Under the pieces are notes generated by a model, which had not been told where the DNA came from, did no database searches, and was given only the letters and a program-made list of their open reading frames with translations. From the NCBI GenBank assembly GCA_902523065.1, contig CABYXZ010000001.1, positions 1 to 64,000 on the forward strand: a stretch of DNA of 64,000 bases, written 5' to 3'. The DNA comes from an uncultured Marinoscillum sp. Lineage in GTDB: Bacteria; Bacteroidota; Bacteroidia; Cytophagales; MED-G16. The position numbers were made by a program, and so were the translations under genes. This document shows positions 24,763 to 33,879 of this stretch, one piece after another. The first letter of the stretch is position 1; each line of letters opens with the position of its first letter.

Positions 24763-26880
24763 ATGAACTTAATAAAAATTTTCTTTACTTTTTTAATATT
24801 TACTGTTATATCATGCTCAAATGATAATATCACTAGAATAAACTCTCCAGATAACAAAATTGATTTAACCTTCAAAGTTGAAAATGGCCACGCATTTTAT
24901 AAGGTAGAAAAAGAGAATAAATCAGTAACAGACTGGTCAAGGTTGGGAATAAAACTAGAAGATGGAAATGATATAGGATCAAACTTAAAAGTTTTAAAGG
25001 TAGCTAGAGAAAGTATTCAAAATAAGTGGTATCCATTTATTGGAGAAAAAGATGAGATTGAAGACAACTATAATAAGTTAAATATTAATATTTCGAAAAA
25101 TAATATTAATTATGAAATAATATTTAGGGTTTATAATGATGGAATATCATTTAAATATAATGTTCCAAGTCAAGAGGCATTATCGAACTATAATATTATT
25201 GACGAATACACTGAGTTTAATTTATCTTCAAAAGATACTGCATGGTGGATTCCAGGTTTTTCTTATAGAAGGTATGAATTCTTATATGCAAAATCATCAG
25301 TAGATGATATTTCTAAGGAGTTTTTTTCTAAAAATGTAGAAAATATATCATATGATACTATAGGGATAGATGCTGCTCATACGCCTCTAACAATTAAAAA
25401 AGATAATGGATTGATAATAAGTATTCACGAAGCTAATCTTATCAATTACTCAAGTATGACTTTAGCTCCAAAAGGAAATGGATTGCTTGAAGTTGAACTT
25501 TATCCGTGGAGTGACGGGACAAAAGTAAAGTTAGATAATAAAATAACCTCACCTTGGAGATTTATTCAGATAGCTGATAACTCTTCTAAACTTCTTGATT
25601 CAGATATAATCCTAAACCTTAATGAAGATCCTGATGAAAATCAAGATTTTTCATGGGTTAAGCCTGGAAAATACATGGGGGTTTGGTGGGAAATGATTGG
25701 AACTAACGAATCTACATGGTGGCAATCTCAAAATCACGGTGCTAATAATAATAAAGTAAAATATTATTTAGATTTTGCATCGAAAAATAATTTTAATGGA
25801 CTTCTTGTTGAAGGATGGAATAAAGGATGGCATCCAGAGTGGTGTTGTTCAGGCAATGGAGATCCTTTCAGTTTTACTGAATCTGTTAATGATTTTGATA
25901 TTAATTACTTATCAAGTTATGGTAACTCCATTGGTGTCAATTTAGTTGGTCACCACGAGACAGGTGGACAGATACAGAATTATGAAAACCAATTAGAAGA
26001 TGCCTTTAAACTATATAACCGAATCGGAGTAAAAAATATTAAGACAGGTTATGTTAATGATGTAAGTAAAAACATTAAAAAAATTAATCCTGAGGGTACT
26101 GTTTCCCGAGAATGGCATCATGGCCAGTATATGATTGATCATTTCCAAAAAGTCATTGAAACCGCAGCAAAATATAAATTAAATATAATAAAACATGAGC
26201 CCATCAAGGATACAGGTCTGAGAAGAAAATATCCAAATTTCATATCAAGAGAAGGTGCTAAAGGTCAAGAATTTAATGGGTTTTCATCTAATGGGGTTAA
26301 TCACGCTACTGATCTTCCATTTACAAGACTATTAAGTGGACCAATGGACTATACACCTGGTATATTTCAGTTGAATAATTTTAGATATGTATCACCAGGT
26401 TCAGATGAAATAGATAAAAATGCAATTGTTCCTTCGACAATTGCGAAAGAGTTAGCACTTTATGTTGTTTATTATTCACCAATGCAAATGGCTGCAGATC
26501 TACCAAAACATTACATAAAGCACCCTGAAGCATTTGAATTTATTAAGAGTGTACCTGTTGAATGGAGTAAAAAAAATGTTATTGATTCTAAAATATCAGA
26601 ATACGTTATTCTATCTAGAAAAGATAAATATTCAGATGACTGGTACATTGGTGGAATAACTGATGAAAAAGAAAGAAACTTTGATATTGATCTAAATTTT
26701 CTAGAAAAAAATCAAAAATATAAATTAATAATTTATAAAGATACCAAGTCAACTCACTGGAAATCTAATCCAATGGAATATGAAATTGAAGAAAAGATTA
26801 TAGAAATTGATTCTTCGTCCTCAATTCCAATATATATGGCACCAGGAGGAGGATTTGCAATTCATATAGTTAAAGTCTAA
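24763..26880 (+). CDS. Glycoside hydrolase family 97, inverting (SusB-like) alpha-glucosidase lipoprotein
   Basis: The 705-residue protein has a lipobox ISCS (Cys18). The GH97 N-terminal beta-sandwich (SPDNKIDLTFKVENG onward, about 25-270) leads into a TIM barrel (WWEMIGTN, VEGWNKGWHPEW, VGHHETGG) and a C-terminal beta domain. The barrel has KTGYV where retaining members have an Asp nucleophile, which places it in the inverting group. Glu399 (HHETGG), Glu479 (KHEP), Glu497 (REGAKG) and Glu503 (GQEF) keep the spacing I recall for SusB catalytic and calcium-binding glutamates (508, 526, 532 in SusB, 18 and 6 apart as here). It cleaves alpha-glucosidic links in oligosaccharides at the envelope. 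No SusC/D partner is adjacent. Confidence 0.92.
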   Translation: MNLIKIFFTFLIFTVISCSNDNITRINSPDNKIDLTFKVENGHAFYKVEKENKSVTDWSRLGIKLEDGNDIGSNLKVLKVARESIQNKWYPFIGEKDEIEDNYNKLNINISKNNINYEIIFRVYNDGISFKYNVPSQEALSNYNIIDEYTEFNLSSKDTAWWIPGFSYRRYEFLYAKSSVDDISKEFFSKNVENISYDTIGIDAAHTPLTIKKDNGLIISIHEANLINYSSMTLAPKGNGLLEVELYPWSDGTKVKLDNKITSPWRFIQIADNSSKLLDSDIILNLNEDPDENQDFSWVKPGKYMGVWWEMIGTNESTWWQSQNHGANNNKVKYYLDFASKNNFNGLLVEGWNKGWHPEWCCSGNGDPFSFTESVNDFDINYLSSYGNSIGVNLVGHHETGGQIQNYENQLEDAFKLYNRIGVKNIKTGYVNDVSKNIKKINPEGTVSREWHHGQYMIDHFQKVIETAAKYKLNIIKHEPIKDTGLRRKYPNFISREGAKGQEFNGFSSNGVNHATDLPFTRLLSGPMDYTPGIFQLNNFRYVSPGSDEIDKNAIVPSTIAKELALYVVYYSPMQMAADLPKHYIKHPEAFEFIKSVPVEWSKKNVIDSKISEYVILSRKDKYSDDWYIGGITDEKERNFDIDLNFLEKNQKYKLIIYKDTKSTHWKSNPMEYEIEEKIIEIDSSSSIPIYMAPGGGFAIHIVKV

Positions 26881-27332
26881 TGACAAGCTTGGTTAAACTT
26901 TTTAAGTCGGTAATAATTGTAAGGTAATGGTGTAATAAAACCTGCAATAAGCATTGGCAGTATTACATAAATATTTATCATAGCACCACCAGTTATTACA
27001 AAATCAACTGTATTCATAGCAACTTCCATAGATATCATACTTATAAGAGACATACCTACTGCTGTTTTGAAAGCTATATAAAATGGTTGAGTTAAACTTA
27101 ATATGATAGTTTCAAGCATTATTGAGGTAAGAATGCCATTGATTATTGCCAATAGCATTATGTACTCTGTAGCTAATGAATATGAAGAATATTGAAAAAA
27201 CAATATAGTTCCAAAGTCGCCGATAGAACAACCAAGAAGACACCAAAGGGTATTTACAGAAGCTTTTTTCCAGGTAGATTTACACCTCCATGAGATAGAA
27301 GAATCAATCGATAAATTCACAATCTTCTCCAA
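26877..27332 (-). CDS. DUF4396 membrane protein
   Basis: The 151-residue protein has about four membrane helices. It shows the DUF4396 pattern: NTLWCLLGCSIGDFGTI, INGILTSIMLETIIL, AFKTAVGMSLISMISMEVAMNTVDF and a C terminus PLPYNYYRLKKFNQACH. The helices hold conserved Cys, Asp, Glu and Met residues, and the protein ends in Cys-His, which hints at metal or redox chemistry; no function is established. Its start lies 29 bases inside the preceding lipoprotein gene, so the exact start is uncertain and could be a little downstream. It converges with the GH97 gene by a 4-base overlap. Confidence 0.78.
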   Translation of the reverse strand: MEKIVNLSIDSSISWRCKSTWKKASVNTLWCLLGCSIGDFGTILFFQYSSYSLATEYIMLLAIINGILTSIMLETIILSLTQPFYIAFKTAVGMSLISMISMEVAMNTVDFVITGGAMINIYVILPMLIAGFITPLPYNYYRLKKFNQACH

Positions 27333-28485
27333 ATTTTAATATACCTGCTTTCTGCAACTTAACAACATGTATAGTAACATCTTCTTTGGTTAAAATTGAT
27401 CTTGAGTGAACTATTTTATCATCAGGATAATTATTATTCACGTATTCTTTAATGCAGTCATCAATCTCTGAAACATCTAACTTCTTACACCATTCTTTTT
27501 TGTCTTTTCCTCTACCTTTCTTTTCACCCTGTTTACATTCAGATTGAATTTCCTTCATTTCATCTGAATTGTTTACTGTAACAATTTTAGGTTCCTCATC
27601 TTCTTTTTCAGATTCAAATACTAGCTGAACTGGATATATGAGTTTATGTCTGCTCTCATTCTTTGGATTATTTTCGTACCAATCTTCAATTTTTTTCCTA
27701 TCATCAACATTATTTATTGTAATTATTGAGCTATCAGGCATTTCTACAGAGTATGGAAGGTTAATTTTAAAACAATTTTCATTTTCTTTATCAAATTCTC
27801 GACATGATTCAACAACTTCTTTTAACTCTTCAAGTGTTGAAATAGTAACATTTTCTTCCTTCTCCTCAGACTCAAACATGATATCAACTGGAAGTTGAAC
27901 CTGTGGTCTTTTCTCTACTTTTGGATTATTTTCATACCAAGTCTTGATTTTTTCTCTATCCTTATCCTCAGTCAATGTAATTAATGATGAATCGGGCATC
28001 ATAACAGTATAAGGCATAACAAACTCAAAACATCTTTCATCTCCTCTTCCCTTATCAGTACCTTCACCTTTTTCCTTATCTTCGTCGTCTTTCTCTCCTC
28101 CTTCCCTATCCTCTTTATCACCTTTTCCTTCACCTTTTCCTCTACCAAATTTTCCCTTTTCATAGATATCTTTAATAAATGGATGATCTCTATCAAACTT
28201 ATATGCTCCATCCTCATCAAAAGACAAACTTTTATCGTTTGTAAGATCGGCTTCAAAACCATAAGTATTCTTACCTATTAAAATATATGATGTGTTAACA
28301 CTTTGTGATGGAAAATTTTGTTCAATAAATTCCCTGGATTCAGGTGCTAAATAATCATTATTTAACTCGTAATAAATAATGTCTTTTGGGTCCTCACCTG
28401 GTAATCTAAGAGAATCACCAAGTTGTTCACATGAAATCGTAAAAATTAAAAAAAGGAGAAATAATGATGTGTTTTGAATTTTCAT
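27304..28485 (-). CDS. Lipoprotein with PepSY-like ends and two tandem approximately 80-residue modules
   Basis: The 393-residue product starts at the ATG at 28485 (lipobox FTISC, Cys19); the frame is open upstream to 28695 but that part is not signal-like. Residues 34-97 resemble a PepSY-like domain. Residues 111-150 are a Lys/Glu/Asp/Gly linker. Modules at 152-228 and 238-317 are clear repeats: both begin CF with PYxVxMPDSSxIT, continue WYENNPK and PVxxxFESE, and end with Cys. A last domain (337-393) holds IKEYVNNNYPDDKIVHS, again PepSY-like. Such modules occur in unnamed Bacteroidota lipoproteins; I know of no function. The gene is followed by DUF4396 with overlap. Confidence 0.75.
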   Translation of the reverse strand: MKIQNTSLFLLFLIFTISCEQLGDSLRLPGEDPKDIIYYELNNDYLAPESREFIEQNFPSQSVNTSYILIGKNTYGFEADLTNDKSLSFDEDGAYKFDRDHPFIKDIYEKGKFGRGKGEGKGDKEDREGGEKDDEDKEKGEGTDKGRGDERCFEFVMPYTVMMPDSSLITLTEDKDREKIKTWYENNPKVEKRPQVQLPVDIMFESEEKEENVTISTLEELKEVVESCREFDKENENCFKINLPYSVEMPDSSIITINNVDDRKKIEDWYENNPKNESRHKLIYPVQLVFESEKEDEEPKIVTVNNSDEMKEIQSECKQGEKKGRGKDKKEWCKKLDVSEIDDCIKEYVNNNYPDDKIVHSRSILTKEDVTIHVVKLQKAGILKFGEDCEFID

Positions 28486-28561
28486 AAATTTTATTTTATT
28501 TATTATTACCATATTAATTACGATAACAAAACAAAAATATTGCCTAATATAACATAAAAAC

Positions 28562-29233
28562 ATGAAAAACTGGAATAATGCAATAACACAAGACAGTTGG
28601 AGAATTTTAAAATATAATGCAGAAACCATAACTGGATTTGAAAAATTATTAGAGGTAGGACCATCGATATCTATTTTTGGCTCAGCAAGAACCAAACCAG
28701 ATGATTTGTACTACAAAAAAACTGTTGAAATTGCTAAAATGATTGCTAAAATGGGTTTTGGTGTAATTTCAGGTGCTGGACCTGGCATAATGGAAGCAGC
28801 TAATAAGGGTGCAAAGGAAAATGGTGGGAAATCAGTTGGGTTAAGAATCAATTTACCTTTTGAACAGTATACTAATAAATATGTAGATGAGGACTACTTA
28901 CTCAAATTTGATTACTTCTTCATAAGGAAGCTAATGTTTCAAAAATACTCCCAAGGATTTATAGTCATGCCTGGTGGGTATGGAACATTAGATGAATTAT
29001 TCAATGCATTAACATTAATTCAAACAAAAAAATCTAAACTCTTTCCAATAATACTTGTTGGAAAGAAGCATTATGAACCATTATACGACTGGATAAAAAG
29101 TACTTTATTAGATGGAAAATTAATTTCAGAAGAAGATATCCATTTACTAAGTTTAGTCGAGGAAGTAGATGAAGTTGAGAAAGAACTAACAAGCTTTTTT
29201 GAAGTAAATAAAATTGATATAAACTTTGAATAA
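28562..29233 (+). CDS. LOG-family protein (cytokinin-type nucleoside 5'-monophosphate phosphoribohydrolase family)
   Basis: The 223-residue protein has the Rossmann-like LOG motifs: SIFGSARTKPDDLYY, ISGAGPGIMEAANKGA and PGGYGTLDELFNALTLIQ (PGGxGTxxE, about residues 138-146). Family members hydrolyse the N-glycosidic bond of AMP or modified nucleoside monophosphates; the older 'lysine decarboxylase' label is not supported. It is cytoplasmic. The upstream 75 bases separate it from the divergent lipoprotein gene, and its stop lies 2 bases before the convergent sulfatase gene end. Confidence 0.9.
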   Translation: MKNWNNAITQDSWRILKYNAETITGFEKLLEVGPSISIFGSARTKPDDLYYKKTVEIAKMIAKMGFGVISGAGPGIMEAANKGAKENGGKSVGLRINLPFEQYTNKYVDEDYLLKFDYFFIRKLMFQKYSQGFIVMPGGYGTLDELFNALTLIQTKKSKLFPIILVGKKHYEPLYDWIKSTLLDGKLISEEDIHLLSLVEEVDEVEKELTSFFEVNKIDINFE

Positions 29234-29235
29234 AA

Positions 29236-30825
29236 TCAGTTCAAATCATCAATATAAGGTGTAGGTAATAAAACTTTATTTCTCAGCACAAAATCATTCC
29301 ATTCTACATATAAAGAATCAAAAATATTTGGAAAATCATTTATAAGATTATTTTGTTCAGTGAAATCACTAACATGAAAGAGCTCAAAATTCTCTTTAGT
29401 AAAAGGATTAGTTTTATTTATAATCTTCCAATTTCCTTTTCTAAGTATTGATTTTCCACTGTGTTCAAATGAAAATACATAATCTTTTGAATGAATGTTT
29501 TCTGAAAATTCTTCAAAAAATGGTAAAATAGATGATCCCTTTAAAGGATAATTTTTGTTGTAAATATATTCTGAATTTGAGATATCATAAATAGTTGGAG
29601 CTATATCAAGTAATGTCATAAATTCATTAGAAATTTTTGATTTACTTTCTATACCTTTTATTATAAGTGGGGATCTTATACCTCCAGATGTAGTATATCC
29701 TTTGTAAAGTCTAAATGGATACGATATGGTTTCAGCCCAATTTCGTCCAAGAGACGCAAAAGATTTTGCAGAACCAATTTCATTTATATCATATGAAAAT
29801 TTATCTCTTATATATTTTCCATACGTTTTATTATAATAAAAATCCTCAGCTGCAGCTCCATTATCTGATAGGAAAAAAATTATTGTATTATCATACAAAT
29901 TTTCTGATTTTAAATACTCAATTAGTTTTCCAATATTTAAATCCATATTTTCAATCATACCAGCATATATCTCCATTTTTTTTGATTCCAACTTTTTTTC
30001 ATTAACACTTAATTTTTTCCAATTTTCAGAAAGATATGATGCATCAGGGAGATTACTCGAGACCGGAATTATTCCTTTCTCAATATTATTGATTAATCTT
30101 TTCTCAAGAACTTTATGATAACCACTGTCATAATACCCAACATAGTTATCAGAGAATTCTTTATCTACTTGCAATGGCCAATGAGGCGCCGTATATGATA
30201 AGTAAGCGAAAAAGGGTTTATCATGATTAGATTTAATAAAATCAATCATCTTTTGTGTATAAAAATCAGTTGAATACTCTCCCTCTGGCCATAATACTCT
30301 CTTTCCATTTTGTGAAAATGATGAGTCAGGATAAGCCTCAATAGGTTTATTGTTATCATAATGAGTAAAAGCACCTGGTAATAAGGAGTATGAATTATTA
30401 AAACCTCTTTCGTAAGGATCACCCCCAATATGCCATTTTCCAGATATAAATGATTTATAACCGCTTTTTTGTAAAACTTCAGGAATGATTTTTACTCTTT
30501 CAGAAAGTTTACCTTCATACCCAAAATTTTCGGAACTAAATGCTTGAATACCAATACCAGCAATGTGATTATCATTTCCTGACAAAAGCATTGCCCTTGA
30601 TGGAGCACATAGTGGTGAGGTATGAAAATTTGACATAATAACTCCTTCTTGAGCAAGCATATCAATATTAGGAGTATTGATTTCACTTCCAAATGAGCCA
30701 AGGTCGGAATAACCTAAATCATCGGCCAGAATTATGATGAAATTTTTTTTTGCTATTTCACTCTCTGAACACGATATGAGGAGAAGAAAAAAAAATATTT
30801 TAGTTAACTTTTTTAAATTCCTCAT
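29236..30825 (-). CDS. Arylsulfatase-type sulfatase lipoprotein (formylglycine type)
   Basis: The 529-residue protein has a lipoprotein signal (LLLISC, Cys19). The family S1 sulfatase core starts with FIIILADDLGYSDLG (metal Asp35/36) and has the activation motif CAPSR at Cys73, the residue that must become formylglycine. KWHIGG (about residue 134) and FLSDNGAA follow as further active-site segments. It removes sulfate esters, probably from algal polysaccharides, at the cell envelope. It is the last gene of an operon with a serine hydrolase and an FGE homologue, which could activate it. The start overlaps the upstream serine hydrolase gene by 26 bases. Confidence 0.93.
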   Translation of the reverse strand: MRNLKKLTKIFFFLLLISCSESEIAKKNFIIILADDLGYSDLGSFGSEINTPNIDMLAQEGVIMSNFHTSPLCAPSRAMLLSGNDNHIAGIGIQAFSSENFGYEGKLSERVKIIPEVLQKSGYKSFISGKWHIGGDPYERGFNNSYSLLPGAFTHYDNNKPIEAYPDSSFSQNGKRVLWPEGEYSTDFYTQKMIDFIKSNHDKPFFAYLSYTAPHWPLQVDKEFSDNYVGYYDSGYHKVLEKRLINNIEKGIIPVSSNLPDASYLSENWKKLSVNEKKLESKKMEIYAGMIENMDLNIGKLIEYLKSENLYDNTIIFFLSDNGAAAEDFYYNKTYGKYIRDKFSYDINEIGSAKSFASLGRNWAETISYPFRLYKGYTTSGGIRSPLIIKGIESKSKISNEFMTLLDIAPTIYDISNSEYIYNKNYPLKGSSILPFFEEFSENIHSKDYVFSFEHSGKSILRKGNWKIINKTNPFTKENFELFHVSDFTEQNNLINDFPNIFDSLYVEWNDFVLRNKVLLPTPYIDDLN

Positions 30826-32287
30826 TGTAGATTTTTAAACTATATACCTTATTATCTTCAATATTGAAATTGACAAACAATTTCTCCCTCCATTTTTCAT
30901 CTTTATCAGTAATAAAAATATCATATTCCCACCAATCTAGATCAAAAAACTTTATTCCATTATTAATATCTAAAGTCATTTTTTCATCATCTTTCTTGAT
31001 GATAATTCTTCCGTACATATCACTTATATATTCACCTTCGTAATCTTCAAGTCTAAGAGACATTTTAGAATTAGTATCTCTATCCTTAAATTTATTTAGG
31101 TATGAATCTTTATATTTTAAATCCATTTCATAATAAAGATCAAACACCTCTTTATTCCAATCTCTTGTATCATCATTAAACAGGAAAAGATCCATTACTT
31201 TATACATGATTGCATGTCTTAACTCTGCATGATCTAAATTGGCAAATACATGAATACCAATATTTTTATCCCTTATTAATCCTATTATAGCAACTAACCC
31301 TTGTAGACTTCCAGTATGAAAATCTATTTTTTCACCTCTATAGTCATGTTGATACCAACCAAGTCCATACGTCTTCCAATCAGGATTTGTAAGCTCAGCT
31401 GTAGGATAAAAGGAATCACCTACAATAATGTGTGGTTTAAACAAATAATTAAATGTTTCCTCCTTCAGAATGTTCTCACCCAAAATTTGTGTTTTGTTTA
31501 ATAGAAAATGTAAATATTTTTCCATGTCATCAGCACAAGACCACATCATGCCAGCTGCACCTATTTGATCAGAAATGGTAAAAGGAACATTTACTATACC
31601 CTCATCATAATCGATTTGATGGGGATAAGTGTAATTACCATAATTAAAAATATCCTTTGACCATGTTTTTGTACATTCAAGTCCTATTTTATCCAAAATA
31701 TTAATCTTCATAAAATCCTGCCAACTTTTACCAGATACATTTCTTATTACCTCTCCAGCTATAACGTACATAATATTTTGATATTTATAACCGCCTCTTA
31801 ATGGATATGTTTTTGGGGACCTTGAAAATTTTAATAACATCTCTTCAATAGAAGTACTATCTGTTGTCCACAATTTATCTTCATTACCAATTCCTAAATT
31901 ATGTGTTAATAGATCCTTTACTCTTGCATCTTTGGTTATATATTTATCAGAAAGTTTAAATGACGGAAGAACATCAATCACTTTATCATCCCAAGACAAC
32001 GAATCTCTATCTACCAATATTCCAAGTGACATGGATATAAGTGCTTTTGTTGTCGATGCCATAGAAAAAATTGTCTTTGTATCTACCTTCTCATCTTTAA
32101 AATAATTTTTCTTACCAAAAGTCTTTTTATAAAGCGTCGAATCATTTTTTACAACAACAACTGAAATTCCAGGTATTTTCCACATTTCCTTCCCTTCCAA
32201 TATGAATTCATCAAGTATGCTAATATTTGATTGAGAGAATGAGTTGATTGAAAAAAGATAAAAAAGAAAAAAAACAGTTCTAAACAT
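30800..32287 (-). CDS. Serine hydrolase, beta-lactamase class C / AmpH-like
   Basis: The 495-residue product has a signal peptide (MFRTVFFLFYLFSINSFSQ). The class C fold carries the SxxK motif MASTTK (Ser78, Lys81), a Tyr-x-Asn motif in YKYQNIMY (about residues 165-170), and an HxG-type third motif in FHTGSLQG. The last 110 residues form a beta-barrel-like C-terminal domain (YEGEYISDMYGRIIIKK). Such exported proteins act as esterases, D-amino peptidases or lactamases. It lies between the sulfatase and FGE genes, 2 bases from the latter, so a role as an esterase acting on the same glycan is a reasonable guess. Confidence 0.9.
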   Translation of the reverse strand: MFRTVFFLFYLFSINSFSQSNISILDEFILEGKEMWKIPGISVVVVKNDSTLYKKTFGKKNYFKDEKVDTKTIFSMASTTKALISMSLGILVDRDSLSWDDKVIDVLPSFKLSDKYITKDARVKDLLTHNLGIGNEDKLWTTDSTSIEEMLLKFSRSPKTYPLRGGYKYQNIMYVIAGEVIRNVSGKSWQDFMKINILDKIGLECTKTWSKDIFNYGNYTYPHQIDYDEGIVNVPFTISDQIGAAGMMWSCADDMEKYLHFLLNKTQILGENILKEETFNYLFKPHIIVGDSFYPTAELTNPDWKTYGLGWYQHDYRGEKIDFHTGSLQGLVAIIGLIRDKNIGIHVFANLDHAELRHAIMYKVMDLFLFNDDTRDWNKEVFDLYYEMDLKYKDSYLNKFKDRDTNSKMSLRLEDYEGEYISDMYGRIIIKKDDEKMTLDINNGIKFFDLDWWEYDIFITDKDEKWREKLFVNFNIEDNKVYSLKIYNEEFKKVN

Positions 32288-32289
32288 TA

Positions 32290-33297
32290 TTATATCTTCA
32301 AGTCTTTTACTGTTCTAAATCCAGTGTGCATTGCTCCTGTATCAGGAGTACTTTTCATCCTCATTGAATTTCTATATCCTGTACAGTAGGATTTGTTACA
32401 TAAATAACTACCTCCCCTAACAACTCTTTTGATAGAATAAGGCTCAGCAGGATCAAAGCTTTTGGTTGGACCAGTTGGGTTTTTAGAAATAATATCAGAA
32501 ACAGATTGGTAATATCTATAATTGTAAAGGTCGCTACACCACTCCCACACATTTCCTGCCATATCATATAGTCCATATTGGTTAGGAGGATAACTTTTTA
32601 CAGGGGAAGTTGACTCATAACCGTCAATCTTATAATTATTTTTTGGAAATTCTCCCTCCCAGGTATTTGCATAATCACTTAATTTGATTTCATTTCCCCA
32701 ACTAAACTTCATACCATTCAAACCTCCTCTCGAGGCATATTCCCATTCAGCTTCTGTTGGAAGTCTTCTACCTTTCCACTGAGCATAAGCATTCGCATCA
32801 AACCAACTAATTTGTACCACTGGATGATTTTCTTTTCCTTCAATATTTGTTCCGGGCCCACCGGGATTTTTCCAATTAGCACCTGGCTTCCATTCCCACC
32901 ACTGAGAATGATTTGAAAGGTTATCAATATCTGCTTTCTTAAAAACCAAGGATGCAGGAACAAAAACACTCTCATCTGGTTTTGGAGTATTTGGTGGTAA
33001 ATCTTTCTTAAGTTCCTCCCAATCAGGACTTTTTTCAGCAGTTGTAATATAACCTGTAGCATCAACAAATTCTTTAAATTCAGCATTGGTAACCTCAGTT
33101 TCATCCATCCAAAAAGAACTAATTTCAACGCTATGAATAGGTCTTTCATCCAAATTTGAATCAATATCGTCACTTCCCATTTTGAATGATCCACCTCTAA
33201 TCAGAATCATTCCCTCAGTATCGAAATTATTAACTGTACTTGTTTTACATGAGGATATAAGTACTAGAAAAGAAAAAAAGAATATATATTTATTCAT
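32290..33297 (-). CDS. Exported formylglycine-generating enzyme (SUMF1/FGE) homologue
   Basis: The 335-residue product has a lipoprotein signal (LISSC, Cys17). The FGE-sulfatase domain follows: MILIRGGSFKMGS, RPIHSVEISSFWMDETEVTNAEF, WFDANAYAQWKGRRLPTEAEWEYASRGG, and YDMAGNVWEWCSD. The C-terminal segment GGSYLCNKSYC keeps both copper-binding catalytic cysteines of true FGE (Cys300 and Cys305, equal to human Cys336 and Cys341). Many SUMF1-domain proteins lack this pair, so enzymatic activity is plausible. FGE oxidises the Cys of the sulfatase CxPxR motif. It is first in the operon with the serine hydrolase and the sulfatase. Export of both enzymes suggests activation outside the cytoplasm. Confidence 0.9.
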   Translation of the reverse strand: MNKYIFFFSFLVLISSCKTSTVNNFDTEGMILIRGGSFKMGSDDIDSNLDERPIHSVEISSFWMDETEVTNAEFKEFVDATGYITTAEKSPDWEELKKDLPPNTPKPDESVFVPASLVFKKADIDNLSNHSQWWEWKPGANWKNPGGPGTNIEGKENHPVVQISWFDANAYAQWKGRRLPTEAEWEYASRGGLNGMKFSWGNEIKLSDYANTWEGEFPKNNYKIDGYESTSPVKSYPPNQYGLYDMAGNVWEWCSDLYNYRYYQSVSDIISKNPTGPTKSFDPAEPYSIKRVVRGGSYLCNKSYCTGYRNSMRMKSTPDTGAMHTGFRTVKDLKI

Positions 33298-33320
33298 TAT
33301 TAATTAAATATAGAGAATTT

Positions 33321-33839
33321 ATGAAAAACTTTATCATTACATTATTATGTGCAACTGTTCTTTTTTCTTGTAATAATAAAAAAGACTTTGGTGTGGTTAA
33401 CCTTGAAGATGAAAAAACCAAATTAGTTGAAGATCTTTTCAAAGCTGTAGAGAAGGAAGACATCGGATTTTTAAAAGAATTATTCTCAAAAGATATGGTA
33501 TTTGTAAATCCTGATGGTGAAGAATTTAATAAAGATGAATTTATTGCAGGAGTTGAAGAATTATTTGAAATGTTCGAAAATGTAAAAATCAAAGAGAATA
33601 ATAATTCAACAGATGGATCTGGATCCGCTATTGAAACAACTCATTATTCAACTGGAGATACCTGGACAGAAATTTGGAGTGATTTCTCTGCTAATGGAAA
33701 ATACACTGGTGATGAGGTATCATTTCCATTTTATATTGCATACAAGTGGGAGGGTAATAAGATAATCAGAGAAATGCAGTATTTTAATCCTAAAGTTTTT
33801 GATAACGAAAGGGAAGCAAAAAATATGCAATCAAAGTAA
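33321..33839 (+). CDS. SnoaL/NTF2-like lipoprotein
   Basis: The 172-residue product has a lipobox VLFSC (Cys17). The mature part follows the NTF2/SnoaL plan: helices (TKLVEDLFKAVEKEDIGFLKEL), a first strand FSKDMVFVNPDGEEF, a helix, and a curved sheet with TTHYSTGDTWTEIWSDFSANGKYTG, FPFYIAYKWEGNKIIREMQYF. The cone-shaped fold binds small ligands; no catalytic residues can be named. It stands between divergent FGE (24 bases away) and a convergent acyltransferase. The function is unknown. Confidence 0.8.
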   Translation: MKNFIITLLCATVLFSCNNKKDFGVVNLEDEKTKLVEDLFKAVEKEDIGFLKELFSKDMVFVNPDGEEFNKDEFIAGVEELFEMFENVKIKENNNSTDGSGSAIETTHYSTGDTWTEIWSDFSANGKYTGDEVSFPFYIAYKWEGNKIIREMQYFNPKVFDNEREAKNMQSK

Positions 33840-33849
33840 AAAATTTTAA

Positions 33850-33879
33850 AGCTCTCTTTAATTTAAACTAAAGAGGGCT
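33850..33879. terminator. Bidirectional hairpin terminator
   Basis: An 11-base arm at 33850-33860 (AGCTCTCTTTA) pairs with 33869-33879 (TAAAGAGGGCT) with one G:T pair. T runs lie on one side and A runs on the other. It lies between convergent genes and overlaps the last codons of the acyltransferase gene. Confidence 0.65.

Noticed and set aside
28486-28695. N-terminal extension of the module-repeat lipoprotein
   Set aside because: The ATG at 28485 begins a standard lipoprotein signal; the upstream part would bury it and overlaps the divergent LOG gene.
30246-30428. Antisense and alternate-frame ORFs inside the sulfatase, FGE, Ffh and ArgS genes
   Set aside because: They lie wholly within strongly recognised genes in other frames and show no family motif, export signal or own spacing.
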